Of a stretch of DNA of 64,000 nt, positions 22,190-35,609 are shown one piece after another. Positions within the stretch are counted from its first letter, which is position 1. Every line of letters begins with the position of its first letter. The translations under genes were made by a program, and so were the position numbers. This DNA comes from Brachypodius melanocephalos (Eukaryota; Chordata; Aves; Passeriformes; Pycnonotidae): positions 3,518,402-3,582,401 of the forward strand of contig VZSR01000028.1 in NCBI GenBank assembly GCA_013398615.1, in the 5' to 3' direction. The notes beneath the pieces were generated by a model that worked only from the letters and a program-made list of their open reading frames with translations, ran no database searches and was not told the DNA's origin.

Positions 22190-22480
22190 CGGTCCCGTTC
22201 CCGCTGCCCCGCTTCCACCCCGGCTCAGGGCCCGGGGCTGGCAGGAGGTGCTGGCCAGGCAGGCACCTGCATGAGCACGGCGGAACAGCGGTGGCCTCCT
22301 GAGGCACTGTGGCGGTGTGGGGGGCTGGCCAGCACGGGTGGGGGCGGCTGCCGGGGTCACCGCCGGGGTTTAGGGTGGGATTGGGGAGACGGGCCCTCAG
22401 GGCCTGCTCCCCACAGCGGCGCTCCGGCCCTGTCCGTGGGTGCGCTGCCGCAAAGGCGGGAAGCGGCTCTGGAGGCTGTG
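22190..22480. promoter_or_regulatory. CpG island in the desert
   Basis: About 290 bp of GC-rich sequence has roughly 25 CpGs (for example GGCGGCTGCCGGGGTCACCG and CAGCGGCGCTCCGG). It is followed directly by an AT-rich candidate conserved block (22540-22940). No convincing exon, TATA box or long coding frame accompanies it. It may be a non-coding RNA promoter or an enhancer-associated orphan island. Confidence 0.55.
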
Positions 22481-22539
22481 GACTGTGCTCTGCAGATCAG
22501 AGTCCCCTCCAGAGAAAACAGGGATGTTTACACAGAACA

Positions 22540-22940
22540 CGGCTATCCTAACGGCCATGTGATAATTAAGAGGCCGGAGGCTGCTGGATAAACCCTTCCC
22601 TGTGACCTCCTCATCCTCCAGAGTGCGGCCCCCACAGCGGCTCTGACCCCCGTGCCATTCCCTGCCACATCTGTGGGCTTATCGTGCTTCTTAAAGAGCC
22701 CCTAAACCCATTAGCTCTGGGTAAATGATCCCTGGGCTGCCTTTAGAATAATTAAAACCACAAGGCAAACAGTTACTCTGGACTATCAGCAGCATATCAA
22801 CAAAACTTGCGCCTTGAAACGCGCGCTCAATTTTTGTTATTAAAAGGCACAGAGCCATATGTGAAGCATTATCGTACATCTTTGCGAAATTAGCAGAAGT
22901 ATTCGAACAACCGTTTTGTCTCTATCAAAACAGTGCCTTA
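22540..22940. promoter_or_regulatory. Candidate conserved enhancer-like block next to CpG island
   Basis: Unique sequence with TAATTA (22563-22568), TAATTAA (22749-22755) and many retained CpGs in an AT-rich setting (AACGCGCGCTCAA near 22818, TATCGTACATC, TTCGAACAACCG). Keeping CpGs in AT-rich non-coding DNA suggests constraint. It is among the best enhancer candidates in the window, but alignment is needed to confirm. Confidence 0.4.
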
Positions 22941-25900
22941 TTATTTTTTTCGTACTGTGTAGGAAGGTGAGAGAGCCTTGTGAAGGCAGGAGGGCTCAGG
23001 GAGGCAATCCGAATTCTGCAGCCCCTGACCGCGTCTGTTTGCTGCACAGAGGCTGCCTGAGGAGCACAGAGGGTGCTGGCCATCAGTGGGGAAGAGGAGC
23101 AACACCAGGAGTCCTTTGCTGCCTTTAATCCTGAAATCCAGCACTGCAGGTTTTATCAAACTCCTTAATTGCTTTGCTTTGAGTGAGGCTTTTACGGTAT
23201 TTGCAGAATTCAGTTGCCATGAGGGTCAGTAGAAGTTTGGCTGTTGATTCGGTTGGGAAAGGAAAAAGAGCAGTGCTGAACGTGCTTTGAAATTCCCACC
23301 ACTTATGCTTAAAGAACACGTGTTAGAAAAGTGATGTCACTTCTGACTGCTTATAAACTTTCAAAATAGCATTGGGTCTCTTAAAAAGAAAAAAAAAGTA
23401 ATTCTAATCCTTAGTTTTTTCAACTGCCTCCCTGAAAATGGCACCAAAACCACTTAAGAGCAAGGTTTCCTGAAGGAAGGAGAAAAGGAAGAGGAGCTGT
23501 TTCTGATTAATTGTGACCAATAACTGTGGGCAAGGTCAACATGTGTCATACAGCCAGGCTTGAAGAAAAACATAGTGTGAAGTGTTTGGGCATTTAATGA
23601 ACACTTTAAAAAATGCTTCTGATACAGAACCCCCCCTCAAAATATTTATCTGGCTGTGCATTTCATAACTGGCACTAGCATACAGATCCTTCCTGTGCAC
23701 CAAGTGTCTTTATTTCTGGTTTTATGTGGCATAAAGAGGACATAGTTGGAGTCTTTCTTGCATGTGTCTGGTTTAAGGGGTGGTGAAGACAAGCAAGATT
23801 GCATTTGGAGAAGATGATCTTTAAAGAAAATGCTGGTGTTCTTGTCAGGCCTTGTTATCAGCCAAATGGATTGAGATAAGGCAAACAAAACTGTCTGCTT
23901 AGTCAAATTGAGCAACGATTTGACTAAGCATCCCTGGATTGTCAGAGCTGAATCAGCAAATATAACAAAGCTAAATACAGCCAACCCTACACTTACAACC
24001 CACTTGTGGTTTTCACGCTGACAACCTAGTCACTAAGTATAAATGGTCCTCCCACTACTGGTTTGTCTGCGTCTCAGGTTATATTCAGGCATATGACTGC
24101 ATCTCTAGCCTTGCAATCTTAACTAGTTTTTTTTTTTTTGAACTGAACAAGTACATTGAAGCGTTCTTACAGTGCCAAGTATTTCTGCTAGAATATATTC
24201 TGGGGGATTCATGTAATAACAAACATGTGAAGGATTTCTGATATGAAAGACTGTTGCCTATAATAATTTTTTAGCTCCAAAGTGGGATTAGTTTTGTTCT
24301 ATAAATGCTTAAAATCTAAACCTATATATCTCCAAACATGCAGTGGCCAGAACTGCAGGCTCTGGATACATCTGTATTATAGACAGCAGGTTTAGAATAC
24401 ATAGTAAAATGTTATATGAGCCCTGATTACACAGACTCCACTCTCCTCCTTATTGATGTCGAGCAGTGGCTTTTCTCCTTTCTCTGCAGAGCTGTGGATC
24501 CTGAGTGAAATCTGACACTGCTTTTCTGAGAGAACCTTATGTGGATCCTTACTGAGCAGCTCACAAATGCATAGGGTTTAGTGGAACAAAGTGAACCCAG
24601 AGAGCATAGATAAGGTTCAGAATTAGCAGTTTAGCTATATTTGTGTATTAACAGCTGTTAATAAGTAATTTCCGGTGGTAAATGAATGCATAGTCATTGT
24701 TTTGTGCATTGGATTCAATCTCTTTTACACATTATGCAGCGCCAAATGCAGAGAATTTAGGATTTCTGCTATTTGGAAAGGCAACTGAACAAAAATGTTT
24801 TCAGAGACACCTTTGGAGTACACCACGAATAGCACCTGAATTTTATATGAAGTGATACAATCAGCTGCCAACACCTCCCTAAACATCATTGTTAGCAAAA
24901 GGTAGGCATGTTTAAGGGTGTAGAGAGAAAACCACGCTTTATGTAAGTTCTGGAGGTTCAACAACCATTAGAAAAGACTCCTCTGCATTCCCTTGTGTGA
25001 CATCAGGCTAACTTGCAAAATGCAGCAAGATTTCTGCTCCCACAGATAGACCTTTTCTCTGGTACTGCCACCACAGAAGTGAGGAAAGGCAAACACAATT
25101 CAGGGCTTTTGCAGCCGTCCACCACCCTGAAGATGCCATGGCATGAAACAGGTTTTGGTTTTTACCAAACCAGACTCAGCTCAAAGAGTGTGCCTTTTCC
25201 AATGTCCTTGTGCTGCTCTCAGGTATTTTATGTGCTGCTTAGCAGAAAATGCTGTACTGCAGCCCATGCCTTCTCCAGCCCAGCCATGAGAAATCCCTCC
25301 TTTCATCCAGCATGTAATGTGACTGACAGGTAATTACTTGGCTGGGGTTGTACAGGAAAGCTGGCTGAACAGCAGCTCAGGGACAGAGCCTAGGCATAAC
25401 ATTGTGTTTCCAGCCTTGGGAAAATGTGGGAAGAAAAATCAAGAGAGAGAAAGGGAAAAATCCACTGAAGTCCTATAGGGTAAATCTCTACCCTCCTTTT
25501 CTACTGGGTACCTAGGCAATGGAACTGTAAATAGTTGCAGAAGAACAAGTTAGTTGGGAGAAATAACATGCATGTAAGGTGTGTGTTTCCAGCACCTACA
25601 TCAGGGAATGATCCAGTCAACCGTCTCTTCAGCCGTTCTGGCTTCTTCTGCCTTTTGAATGCTCCTCCTCAGATCTTTTCCACGCCAAAAGTTGGCAGCT
25701 GCAAATTGTCTGAATGCCCCTGCAGCTGGGAGATGGCCCACCTGGGTTTCACCTCCCCTTGCCCCAAATGCAGACACTCTGAACAGCACAATCACCTCTG
25801 GTGTATTGACACTACTGATGTAGGTTCTGTTGCTCATTTGGCCTCTTCAAGATAAGTTTTGCTCTGGTGAGAATCCAGAAGGAGCAATAAATTCATGAGT

Positions 25901-27279
25901 TTATCCATTATATAACTTAAATGCCTGAAGTATAAAATACTACAATTCCCCAGAACTGAAGCTGAGGTGTCGAAACACCTCCAGCTTAGACAAAGTGAAC
26001 AGAGTCTGATAAGCTGCAGTTTGGCTCTGTTTGCAGTGGAGATACCAGTCTGGAAAACTGCCCAGTGTGCTGTTGTAAGAGACCTGTAATTAGTATGTGA
26101 CTGCCACTCGTAGCGTGTCTGAGGGTAAAAAGAACACAACAAACCTCATCTCTCTTCAGTTTTTGCAGGCTCTTGATCTTTAGCTCTTTACGAAGTTGTG
26201 GGTAGTTTTTTAATTAAAACTCCCAATTATGCATTTGACAGAGATCTTGAAGGCCAGCAAGCTGTAATGTTGGATGACAATTGGTTATGGAATGCCTCTA
26301 CAAATTCAGAGCCTTGTAATGCACCCTGTATCAATATTATAGTTGGATGTCTTCTGCAGCTGTGTATAATCAGCATCTTACAAAATCCACAGCACCCCTA
26401 CATTCTGTGTGTAACAATTTCTAGAGAGCTGGATCTCAGTGTTAGTGCTGCCTGTTTGGGGGAGTGGAGGTGACTTTTACTGGTACCACCTACAAAGGAG
26501 GTTAAGCATCACAAGGGGACACCAGGGAATCTCCCAGGCAAACAAATCCTTTGACATGCTCTAGCTGGAACAACTCTTCTGCAGCAGGCCTGTGTTTAGT
26601 CGGAGTGGGTAACCAGGGATGTCAGGGGTGCAATGAAATCACTATTTTCAACACAAATCAAAAACATATCATGATGAAACTATGATGGAGAAAATTAACC
26701 CTATCCCAGCCAAATTCAGTATAGCCTTCTGAAGGGAGAACTTGCAGTTTTTGCCTCTTTATTTTGCTTTGTGCATGGTGTAGTTACAGCCCAGCTGACC
26801 TGCAGGCTGGCTGGGGTTTGAACAGATGCACAGAGCAGCTCACTGGAGCAAGATGGGAGGGGGTCAGCAGCTGAGTTGCCTTAGTCCTTTGCAGACCAAA
26901 TAATTAGCCTGGGCAGAGCACCCTGCTGGATTTCTGGTCCCCAGTGCTCTTGGGTGTCTGCCCTAAACTGACACTATTCAGAATTCACCGCCTTTGCCAA
27001 GTGCAGCTTGGTGATGGAGAATCAAAGCTAGAAATGTTCTGTATTTCTCTGTTTGAGGTAGCTGTAGATTGTGCTTTGCATTTACAGTATAGCCACCTGG
27101 AAGTAAGGGGCATAGAGGCTTTCTCTGCTCTTCCTAACAAAGGGAAGTTTCAGGTTCTACCAGCCAAATCTCATTATGAGGCAGGAGAGCCCTGGTAATG
27201 TTGCAGCTGTATCAATTTGCCTCATTTAGAACATATCAAAAATAAGTCTGGGGTTTAGAAAGAAAAGATGTGTCTCGAA

Positions 27280-27400
27280 ATTATCTCTTCATTTGTGTTT
27301 GTTATAATATTGTGTAAAATGCATGCTCAATTGCTGCTGAATTGTTATAATTAATTACATTATACCTTGAACAACTGGTAAAAATGTATACATTAGAGCT
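27280..27400. promoter_or_regulatory. Candidate conserved AT-rich block
   Basis: TAATTAATTA at 27348-27357 gives overlapping homeodomain cores in a unique AT-rich patch. The patch also contains ATGCATGC and TTGTTATAAT. Confidence 0.25.
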
Positions 27401-28227
27401 GGACCTGGGACTTCATGTCTGAGGGTGCTTGTGTTATCTGGGAATTCAAGCAAGGCTTTGAGGCACTAAGTGCTTTGCAGTAAAATATCCTTTGAAAGAA
27501 TTTGGACTCCAGCAAAGGAGCTAATACACACCACCACCCTCAAAAACACCCGAAACTCACTGTCAGTCAGTGCTGTCAGGAATGTACTAGCAGGAGCTCT
27601 GCTTTTTCATTGCTACTCAAACCCAGACATATTTGTAGCTTTGTTTATAGTTCTTTCATATATTTGAAGGTGTTCTACCAGCTATTGACAAGACAGCCCT
27701 ATCTCTGCTGAAGTCCTAGCCAGAATTTGTTTTCCCTCTGACACCTGTTTCTTTGGGGATTTGGCTTGTGCCAGCCTGCACAGCGATATTCCTTTGGAAG
27801 CCAAGGCTTGCAGGTAGTGTCACAGTCAGCCTGGCTCCCAGTTGGGCTGGGAGAGAAGGGAAATGGCAACTTATGTCCTCTTCTGTTTCATGCTCCAGTT
27901 GGCCTCGGCTCTCCCATTTAGCAGAACAGGTACTTTTATTGTGGTTTCAAATTGAGGGTCACAAATTACTTGTCAAGCGATTTGCCCATGTTATGTTGCA
28001 CTTTAGACTTTCATTCTCAAAGGTGAACATTGGTATGTTTATGATCTTCTGAGGGAGAAAATCAGAATTTAATAGGACTTGCTAAATAAAGCAAATGAGG
28101 CTGCAGTGCACTTTCCCTCTGTTATATATTAAGCTGGTGTTATTAAGTGTTAACTTAACAATGTATTGTATGGACAGCTAAAAGGGGCCAGGAAAAGTCT
28201 TTGTGTAAAACATGTAAACAGCTAGGG

Positions 28228-28250
28228 TTTTTTGTTTTTTTTTTTTTTTT
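28228..28250. repeat. poly(T)-rich tract
   Basis: T6, G, then T16. It may be a simple slippage tract. Confidence 0.9.
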
Positions 28251-28254
28251 ATTG

Positions 28255-28390
28255 GAATCATTAACTGCACTGTAGTTAAATCCTTTGTTTTCACGGCTGG
28301 TTTAAATTAAATTAGCAACATTGTGACTTTTTGTCTAATATGACAGCTTTAATATGTATCAAAAAGTTTAACAGAATTTAAGTATGTATA
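28255..28390. promoter_or_regulatory. Candidate conserved AT-rich block between T tracts
   Basis: TTTAAATTAAATTAG at 28301-28315 and TTTTCACGGCTGG upstream lie in unique sequence between two T-rich tracts. Composition resembles conserved enhancers; not verified. Confidence 0.25.
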
Positions 28391-28400
28391 TTTTCAAGGG

Positions 28401-28417
28401 TTTTTTTTTTTTTTTTT
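28401..28417. repeat. poly(T) tract, 17 T
   Basis: A pure T run. Confidence 0.9.
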
Positions 28418-30051
28418 AATTACTAAAATTTTCTCTGGTAAAAACCTAGGATTGTCTGAGGCCAGTTCAGGACAAGCACGTTTAATATGTAAATTTCAGT
28501 GATACTCATAATACAATCCAGTGGGATTCACTCATTTTAAATACACACATAAAGGGGGAGATGCATAGGAATTAGGAATAAGCTCTTGAGATGAGTCCTG
28601 TGGGGCTTAAGGGACCAATGTCCATTACATTTCAAATATTTGGGTATGCAATGCCACAGGTTTTCCAAGGGAGCGCTCAGCTTGTCCGCGCCTTAGTGTC
28701 TGTACCTAAGCAAAGAGCAGATTTAACAATGCAAGGATATGTATCATTAAAGTACAGAACATTATATTTAGTCCTGAGGGCATTCCCTGTGTTTTTTATC
28801 CAGACCAGACACCAGGCAGCGAGTATTTATGGATTCTGTCTCAGTGCAGCTTTCCTTTTCAAGAGGAGGGGTTTTCTGCTCTGGCATGGCCTGCTGTTAT
28901 CTTCAGCACTTGTCATCTTGGCTTCCTGGTCAGAGCTGAGGGATGTCACCTTGGAAGTTCTAACTTCTTACTTCAGCTTTAGCATGTTTCAAAAAACCTC
29001 TTTCAAACTGAAATGTCATATCTGAGTCAAAGTCATGAAGTAATGCTGGGGACTCTGTCCCAGCTGGTGTTCCCAGAGAAGTTTGGCATCTGGCCACTCT
29101 CAGGGCTACTGTAAATCTTTCTCTGGACAGGGCACTTACATGTCAGCAGATGGCAGGGAGGTGCACCAGCATTTTTGGATTGGTGTTTTTGATCTTTTTC
29201 TTGTTCTTCCACTCTTTCAGACCCCTGTTCATTCCCAGTGAAATACTGTGGCCATCACAGCATAGGAAGCCCACAGGGCTGCCAGACATGCTCAGGTGGA
29301 TGCCAGGCTTGCCAAGGCCCAGCATCTCACGGAAAGCCCTTGAAGAGTGAAGCTTGATGGTGGTGGGGTTGCAGGATCCCCACCCACAGCCCTGGGATTG
29401 CTTTTCCACTCCACACCAGCTTTAGCAGCAGTGACACAGGTCAGCCCCATCTGTGGCTAAGACACAAGAGGGTCTGTCTTCTTTCCTTCTCTATATCCTC
29501 ATGTTGCACTCAGCTCTTGTTCCTGTTTTTTTCCTCCTTGCTTCATCCTTCCCTTCTCCTACACATGCACCTGGCCGTTGCTGCCTTCCCCATGTGCAGA
29601 TGGGGCTGTTCAATAGCCTGTGTTTGTGGAATGAGCTAATTTAAACACACGCATTTGTCTCCTATATAAATGTGTTTATATTGTTTTTATGTGCTTTTGC
29701 ATAAAAGCTGGATCAAATAAACCTGAGCCCTGGGAAGGGTAGTAGCATCTGCTGGATAGGATGAGCTGCTGGGATCCAGTTGCTGGGGTTGGAGTAGAAG
29801 CTCCTCACCTGAACAGCTGCTGATCATGCAGTAAAGTACCTGCACAACCTCATCAAAATGCTCTTAAATGATTGTAGGTTGACCTGGTGAAATCCTTTCT
29901 GGAACTGGTCTAACACTGGAGTTGTACAGGCAGCTGGGGGAACTCAGAGCACTCTTGTGGCAGGAGATTTAAATGAGTGATGGTGTAAGAGGTGGCTTCT
30001 GGCCCCTTCTAGAAGCACTGGTGTGAGCTACCTCTGCCAGAGGTTGTCGCT

Positions 30052-30125
30052 CCCCTGTGCACTCCCTGGCAGCTGCTGCTGCACATCCCCCTAAAGCAGC
30101 TGCCAGGGAGCAGTAAAGACAGGGG
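30052..30125. other. Perfect-stem hairpin, pre-miRNA-sized
   Basis: CTCCCTGGCAGCTGCT (30062-30077) and AGCAGCTGCCAGGGAG (30095-30110) are exact reverse complements with a 17-nt loop. An outer 7-bp stem (CCCCTGT 30052-30058, ACAGGGG 30119-30125) extends the fold to 74 nt with an asymmetric internal loop. This is the size of a miRNA precursor. The perfect inner stem may instead reflect a recent small inversion-duplication or a cruciform. I do not recognise the sequence as a known miRNA. Confidence 0.4.
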
Positions 30126-33100
30126 TGGGCAGCAAGAAGCCAGACAGTGAGAGAGTGAACATCCTCTTTCACTTGGAGAGGATATTTGAACACCTAAGAA
30201 GAAATATTGCAGTGGTGCAAGTGGAGGAAAGACAATATAGGAAATGTCCCTGTCCTTTCCCTGCATTTCTGGAAATACTTCAAAAGGAATGAAATGGGCA
30301 ATCAGTAAATGATTCTGCAAAATACATTCCTGATCTATCAGCAAAGTGAAATGAAATTACCTAAACAATTTAGAGATTAGGAACATTGCAGAGCTCTAAC
30401 CATTCCTTGAAGGGAGTTCACCCACACTTTGTATTTACTGGAGCATGAAAATGCAATTTATTTCACTAGGAGACAGTAGGACTTTCCAGGCTGGGCTGGG
30501 TTCCCATTCAAGAGGGTCTGAGATTTCAACAGAAGGTGTTTGATGGGTGAGGTCAGTGTTTGCAAGGTTGTGCTAAGGAAGGAGCCAGGACAATGGCAGT
30601 AACTGGTACCCCAGATAATTTTAGGGACTCACTGCAGAAATATCTCCCCACAGACCTGTTTGCTGGGTTCTCTAGACTTCAAACAGACTTCATTTCATGC
30701 TAGAAACAACAGGACTCTTTGTCTTCTGTGTTTCTTCGATGCTGGGACCCTCTTTCTAGCACATAGTTTGAGAAATTTACCTAAGGCTACTCTTTTCCCA
30801 TGCAGTAATTAATCATGAAGAAACTGCTGAAGAAACAGACTCCTCAGCACCTTCCTTTGGTACTGGAGAACGTGGAAACATAACTTGGAGCTCAGGCAGG
30901 CCCTGATTCCTGCAGCAGGACATTGCAGGCAGAGCATTCCTGCATACCCTCACTATTGAGAAGGAGCTCTCCCTGAGCAAAGCTGCTCTTGGTGTCCTTC
31001 AGTGAGCTTCCTCTGCTCCTGCCTCAGACACAGCAGGTAAAACTCTGTGGCATGCAGGACAGGCATTCAAAAGACTCTCTGGGCACTTGCAAAGCCTGAA
31101 GAGTAAAAAGTTCAAATATTTGTGATTGGCTGGGAAGTATTCCTATTGCCTGATGCACCACTGCCCCTTTAATTATTATCATTTTGTTTTCTGAAGTTGG
31201 CTCTGAAACTGGTGAGGGAAAATACCTGAAGGTACCAGTAAATATGGTGGTAGCCATGTTCTGCTTTTGAAATTATTTTGAGAGTAACAACAAGGTATTA
31301 CAGATATGTTGAGTGAATGGTGCTGCTCTGGTCAAAAACCTAAGTATTTTAAATGTTTCTTCCCTTACTGTGTGTGTAAAAGCCTTTGATGGCCTGTGCA
31401 GGGGGAATAATTGAAACAAATATTTCCCTATTTTTATTCCCCAATACTTTTCCCACACAGAGGAAATTTCCTGCCCTCCTCTGTTCTCTCCAAGGGCTAT
31501 CTAGAAAAGTTTTATTGAGAGATGCTTGAAGAGAAACACAGAATTCAGAACATCCTATGCTTTGTGGATGTTCCAGACTGATTCAGGTTTACCTGCTGTG
31601 GCCCCCCTATGCTGCACTTCCCTCCTCTGCTTGCTGGCCGTGACCATGGGCTGAGGCCAGTTGGTAGACAAGGATTTGGCAGCTGCTCCCATCCTGCTAA
31701 AGGCTGGAAGGATGGGATGGTTATTTCATGGAATTGCAATCCTCTTGCACCACGCAAGGCCAAGTTCTTCTCTTGTGTACGCAATATTTGTGGAGTTAAT
31801 CCCAGCCTACAGTGGTGCTGGAAAACTCTGACCTCTACAGCTAATTTCCAATTGTAATCCTAAAAGAAGAATGGTTGGCTAGTTTGGTTTTTCTGCCCGT
31901 GCTTAAGTGCATTTTGCTTTCATTATGGGGTGTCAAGTTGTTAATATTTATGGAGGACACAAAAGAATGAAAATTCTGTTTCGTGTTCAATCTGACATCT
32001 TTTGGCACCAAAACCCTCTAGTCATGGTAGTAGTTCAGTTTCAATTCGGCAGAGCTCTTTCGAGATGAAGTGCTTTAAAGTGTGGTTTGGCTCTGAGGAG
32101 GGATTCTATGCAAATAGTATTCAGGGGGTCTGCCTTTATTGTCTCAAATATTAATAATTTCCAGATCAAATGCAGTTTGCCTTGAGTATGGTTTTTTTTT
32201 TTTTTTGTTCTTCCCTCCTGTCCTGTCAGCTTGGTTAAATGCATCGTGATGCTTTTAAAGTCAACCTGCTTCTTTCCTTGGCACGTGTCTCCCTGCACAG
32301 CGAGGTTCTGCAGGCCTCCTCCAGCTCAGTTACCCCTTTCACTCTGCAAAAGGCAGAAGCAGCAAGAGGTGGTTCCTGGGAGCTGTAGCAGAATGAGCTT
32401 GCCCAAGTGGGTGCACCGAGGCTCCAGGGCCACACTGTGCTCTGTGAGCCTGTGGTGGGACAATATTCTGCCTTGCTCCTGGAAAGCTCTGCCTGACCAG
32501 CACCTGTCCAGATCTGCTCAGCCCAGTCCAAACTTGTGAGGTTCTTCCAAGTGTTCACTGAGAGATGATGTCGTTGCTGGCATCATGCTGAAATGCCCTG
32601 GAGGCCTCCTCTGCAGCTCCAGCAGCACAGCCATGCATACTAACATGAGTGAAGTGACACTGCCTTGGAGGTTCTTGGGTCAGTGAAGCTTGTTCTTGTG
32701 GAATACAAAAGCTGCCTTGTACAGCTTTAACTGTGTGCATTTGACAGCAAAAATAATCAGAAAACAACAACAAAATTCTCCATAAAGCTCTGGGGAAGGA
32801 GAAATTATTACTGAAAAGGGTATTTAATTCTCTTGCTAAAACAGCCCACAGATTCTCAGGAAGTTAAGGAACGTTGAATACTGCAAACTGCAAGCACAGG
32901 TACAGTGCATGTGTTCAGAGAATGTATGTTTGCAGATAAGCTACTTGCTCGTGAGCAGGCATCATTTGTGGTGCTGTGCATGCAGTGCTGAATCTGCGAA
33001 GTATAGCAAGCATGCACTGTGAAGAAATGTGGACTTTTGAAGTATTTTATAATTCTAATGTTGAAATCACAGTTGTCTGGAAAAACCTTCTTCCAGTAAG

Positions 33101-35609
33101 TGCCCTATATTTCCTGCTAGGTCTTCATTCATTATTTGCTATACTAGCTTAGGCATACATTGCATATCCATAAACCACCACATGTGGAATACTCATTTAG
33201 ACCAGCCCTCTCCTGGAATAAAACCCTTTAGGACAGCATGATAGCTCTCTGAGTACATGCTAGATAGTTTCAAATCCTCATTAATACTTTTTATAGTTTA
33301 TGACTGCACTATATTCTACTATTGATCAGACAGTCTAGTTTAAATAGGTTTGTTACTGAGGATTTGTATATGAGGAAAGAAACACGTTAGTAGTAGGATG
33401 TAAACACAGATACAAACGAAATAGCAACCTTTGAGCTGGAGGCTTGGTTTGTCAGTCACTCAGATAACCACTTAGATTGCCAGTGACCCTGTAAGTACAG
33501 ATGTTCACATTAAATGTTCTCAATCCAGTACCCTCTCTGACACACTCCATGGCAGCATTTAATGCACTTCACACCAGCTGAATGGGGCGGAACATAAAAG
33601 TTAATTTGCAAACTTTCACATTTTCTGCCATATTTCAAAGTCCATCCAGACACTTTAGCTGGGGTTATTGTGCCAATGGATAGTGCACTTTGATCCAGAG
33701 GAAACCAGGCTTAGCTTCTGCCATGCTCTCCTCCTGCTGCAGTCTGTGTGAGCCGCCAAGGGCTGTTGCCTATCATCCAGGAAAAGAGAATCTGTATCTT
33801 GATTTAGCTCAGTATTAGAATCCTGGCATAAAGCTTGTGCTAAAGTGTTATGGGATGATTCCACAGTATAGTTCTCTCTCCATATTTTAGTGACCAAATG
33901 AAATGGCAGCCTGGAAGGGTCTGTCGCCCAGTGTGCAGACAGGATGCCAGTCTTGCCACCCCTCAACACAAAGTATCAGCAATTTAATGGGTCTTAGCAC
34001 CGTCTATCTTCTGCTTTCTGTTATTTGATATGGAAAATGCTTGTAAGTGTGTGATCAATGCTTGGTTTGCTGCATGGGAATGGTTATAGTTTGAGGGGAG
34101 TCTCGGGGATATTTTATAAACCATTAAGTAACTCATTAACTGGCAGTCTTTGTACTTAACACTAGAATCTAAGGTAGGCTGAGATGTCTTCTGATTCAGT
34201 GTGCCAGAGTTTAAAAATGCAGCACATAAGTGTTCATCTAATAGCTCTCATCTCTCCTTGTGCAGACAGCATGTCACTTTAAATGGCAGAGACACAAATT
34301 GCCTTTGCTGCTGGACCTCTCCTAGAAAGAGCACCAGTTTCCTGTATCACTGACATTAATGCTAGATAAAACTTTCTGTAGAAGTGGAAAATGCATTAGA
34401 AGATGGTGTTGTTCTATTGACATTAACAACTTTCTGTTTTTTCTTCCTGTTTTTTTTTGTTTTTTGTTTTTTTTTTAGTGTAAGGCAATAGGTCTGATAT
34501 AAGGTACTTCTTTCAATCAGTGGTAGTTCACACCTTTACCTGGAGTTCCTGGGTCAGCTGTAGAACACTTCACTGCTGTACCCCTACACCCCCCCTTGTT
34601 CTGCTATCTCAGTACCTCTCAGATGTAAATAAGCTATAGGGAAATATTATTAGACAGGCCATATTTACAGATAAACTGAGGCACTTTCTACAGGCTGCAG
34701 CTGAAAGAAGAGCATGAGTGTATGTACCTTCATTATCAGCACCTTCTCAGGATCCTTAACATAATGTTAGCACATAGGAGCACAGACAGCAAGTTAACCT
34801 GAATACAGCAATTGCCTGTTCTCTCTTGTGCAAAGTTGGGCTCCCTGGACTGGAGTTCTAGGGTACTAGAATTGTGGGATCTCAGCATAGTCACAGTTCT
34901 TTGGTGAAGCAGGAGAAGGGAGAAAAAAAAGCTGCTCCAATTACCCTGTAAATGCCAGGAAATCAACTACATCTTATTCAGCCTCCTTTGAGTCTTCAAT
35001 TTCCTAATCCAGTTGAAAGATTTTATAATGGGTACTCCACACAATTCACAAAAATGACAGTTATAAGGCAAAGCTATTTATTTTATATTATAATGTTCAA
35101 AAACGTTCTCAATGGAAAATATCAATATTCTCAAGCCCAGCTACTGGTAAACTCGGGCACACCAAATGGAATAGTAAAAATTATGAGAGTTTAGAGTTAA
35201 AAGACCTTCAACTGCTTCCCAGTTTCTGGTTGGTTGTTTTTTCAGGTGCACTTGGCTTCTGTTTTAAGCACGCACAACCAGCTCCAGTAAATGGGACATC
35301 TTTCCAATGTGTGTTTTAAAGAAATGCAAGTTAAAATTCTCCCAGATTCACCTGACTCACAGTTGATGCTGTGAGATGCTTGACAAATATTGCAAGGCAC
35401 CTGTTAAATATTTTGGCAGGATTCCTAGTTGCATCCAGCTGATAGATAATGCATCAAGTTTCAACCATATGAAGTATTGGCAGGTATTGTGGAAAAGGCT
35501 GCAGCAACAGGTTGTGAATAAAGCAGGAAGAGCAGAGTTTTTTCCTTTGGAAGTAACAATGTTTTGTTGCTCAGATTTTTCTCCCACATTGGTTTGGGTT
35601 TTGTCGTGA
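30126..35609. other. Intergenic block
   Basis: No gene is supported. It contains a T-rich tract at 34450-34476 and no other clear repeat. Short AT-rich unique patches (31900-32000, 33240-33420) may be regulatory, but nothing sets them apart. The remainder is unremarkable. Confidence 0.6.
34450..34476. repeat. T-rich tract
   Basis: T runs interrupted by single G residues, about 27 bp. Confidence 0.85.

Larger units (their letters stand above)
22941..30051. other. Intergenic block
   Basis: No gene is supported. AT-rich candidate conserved patches occur at 24650-24770, 26200-26380, 27280-27400 and 28240-28390, with T tracts at 28228-28250 and 28401-28417. Elsewhere I see ordinary unique sequence without CR1, LTR or tandem-repeat signatures. 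Confidence 0.6.

Noticed and set aside
34662..34685. ATTTACAGATAAACTGAGGC resembles the antisense MIR SINE core
   Set aside because: The match is short and isolated, with none of the flanking MIR sequence. An ancient SINE cannot be distinguished from chance without a profile search.
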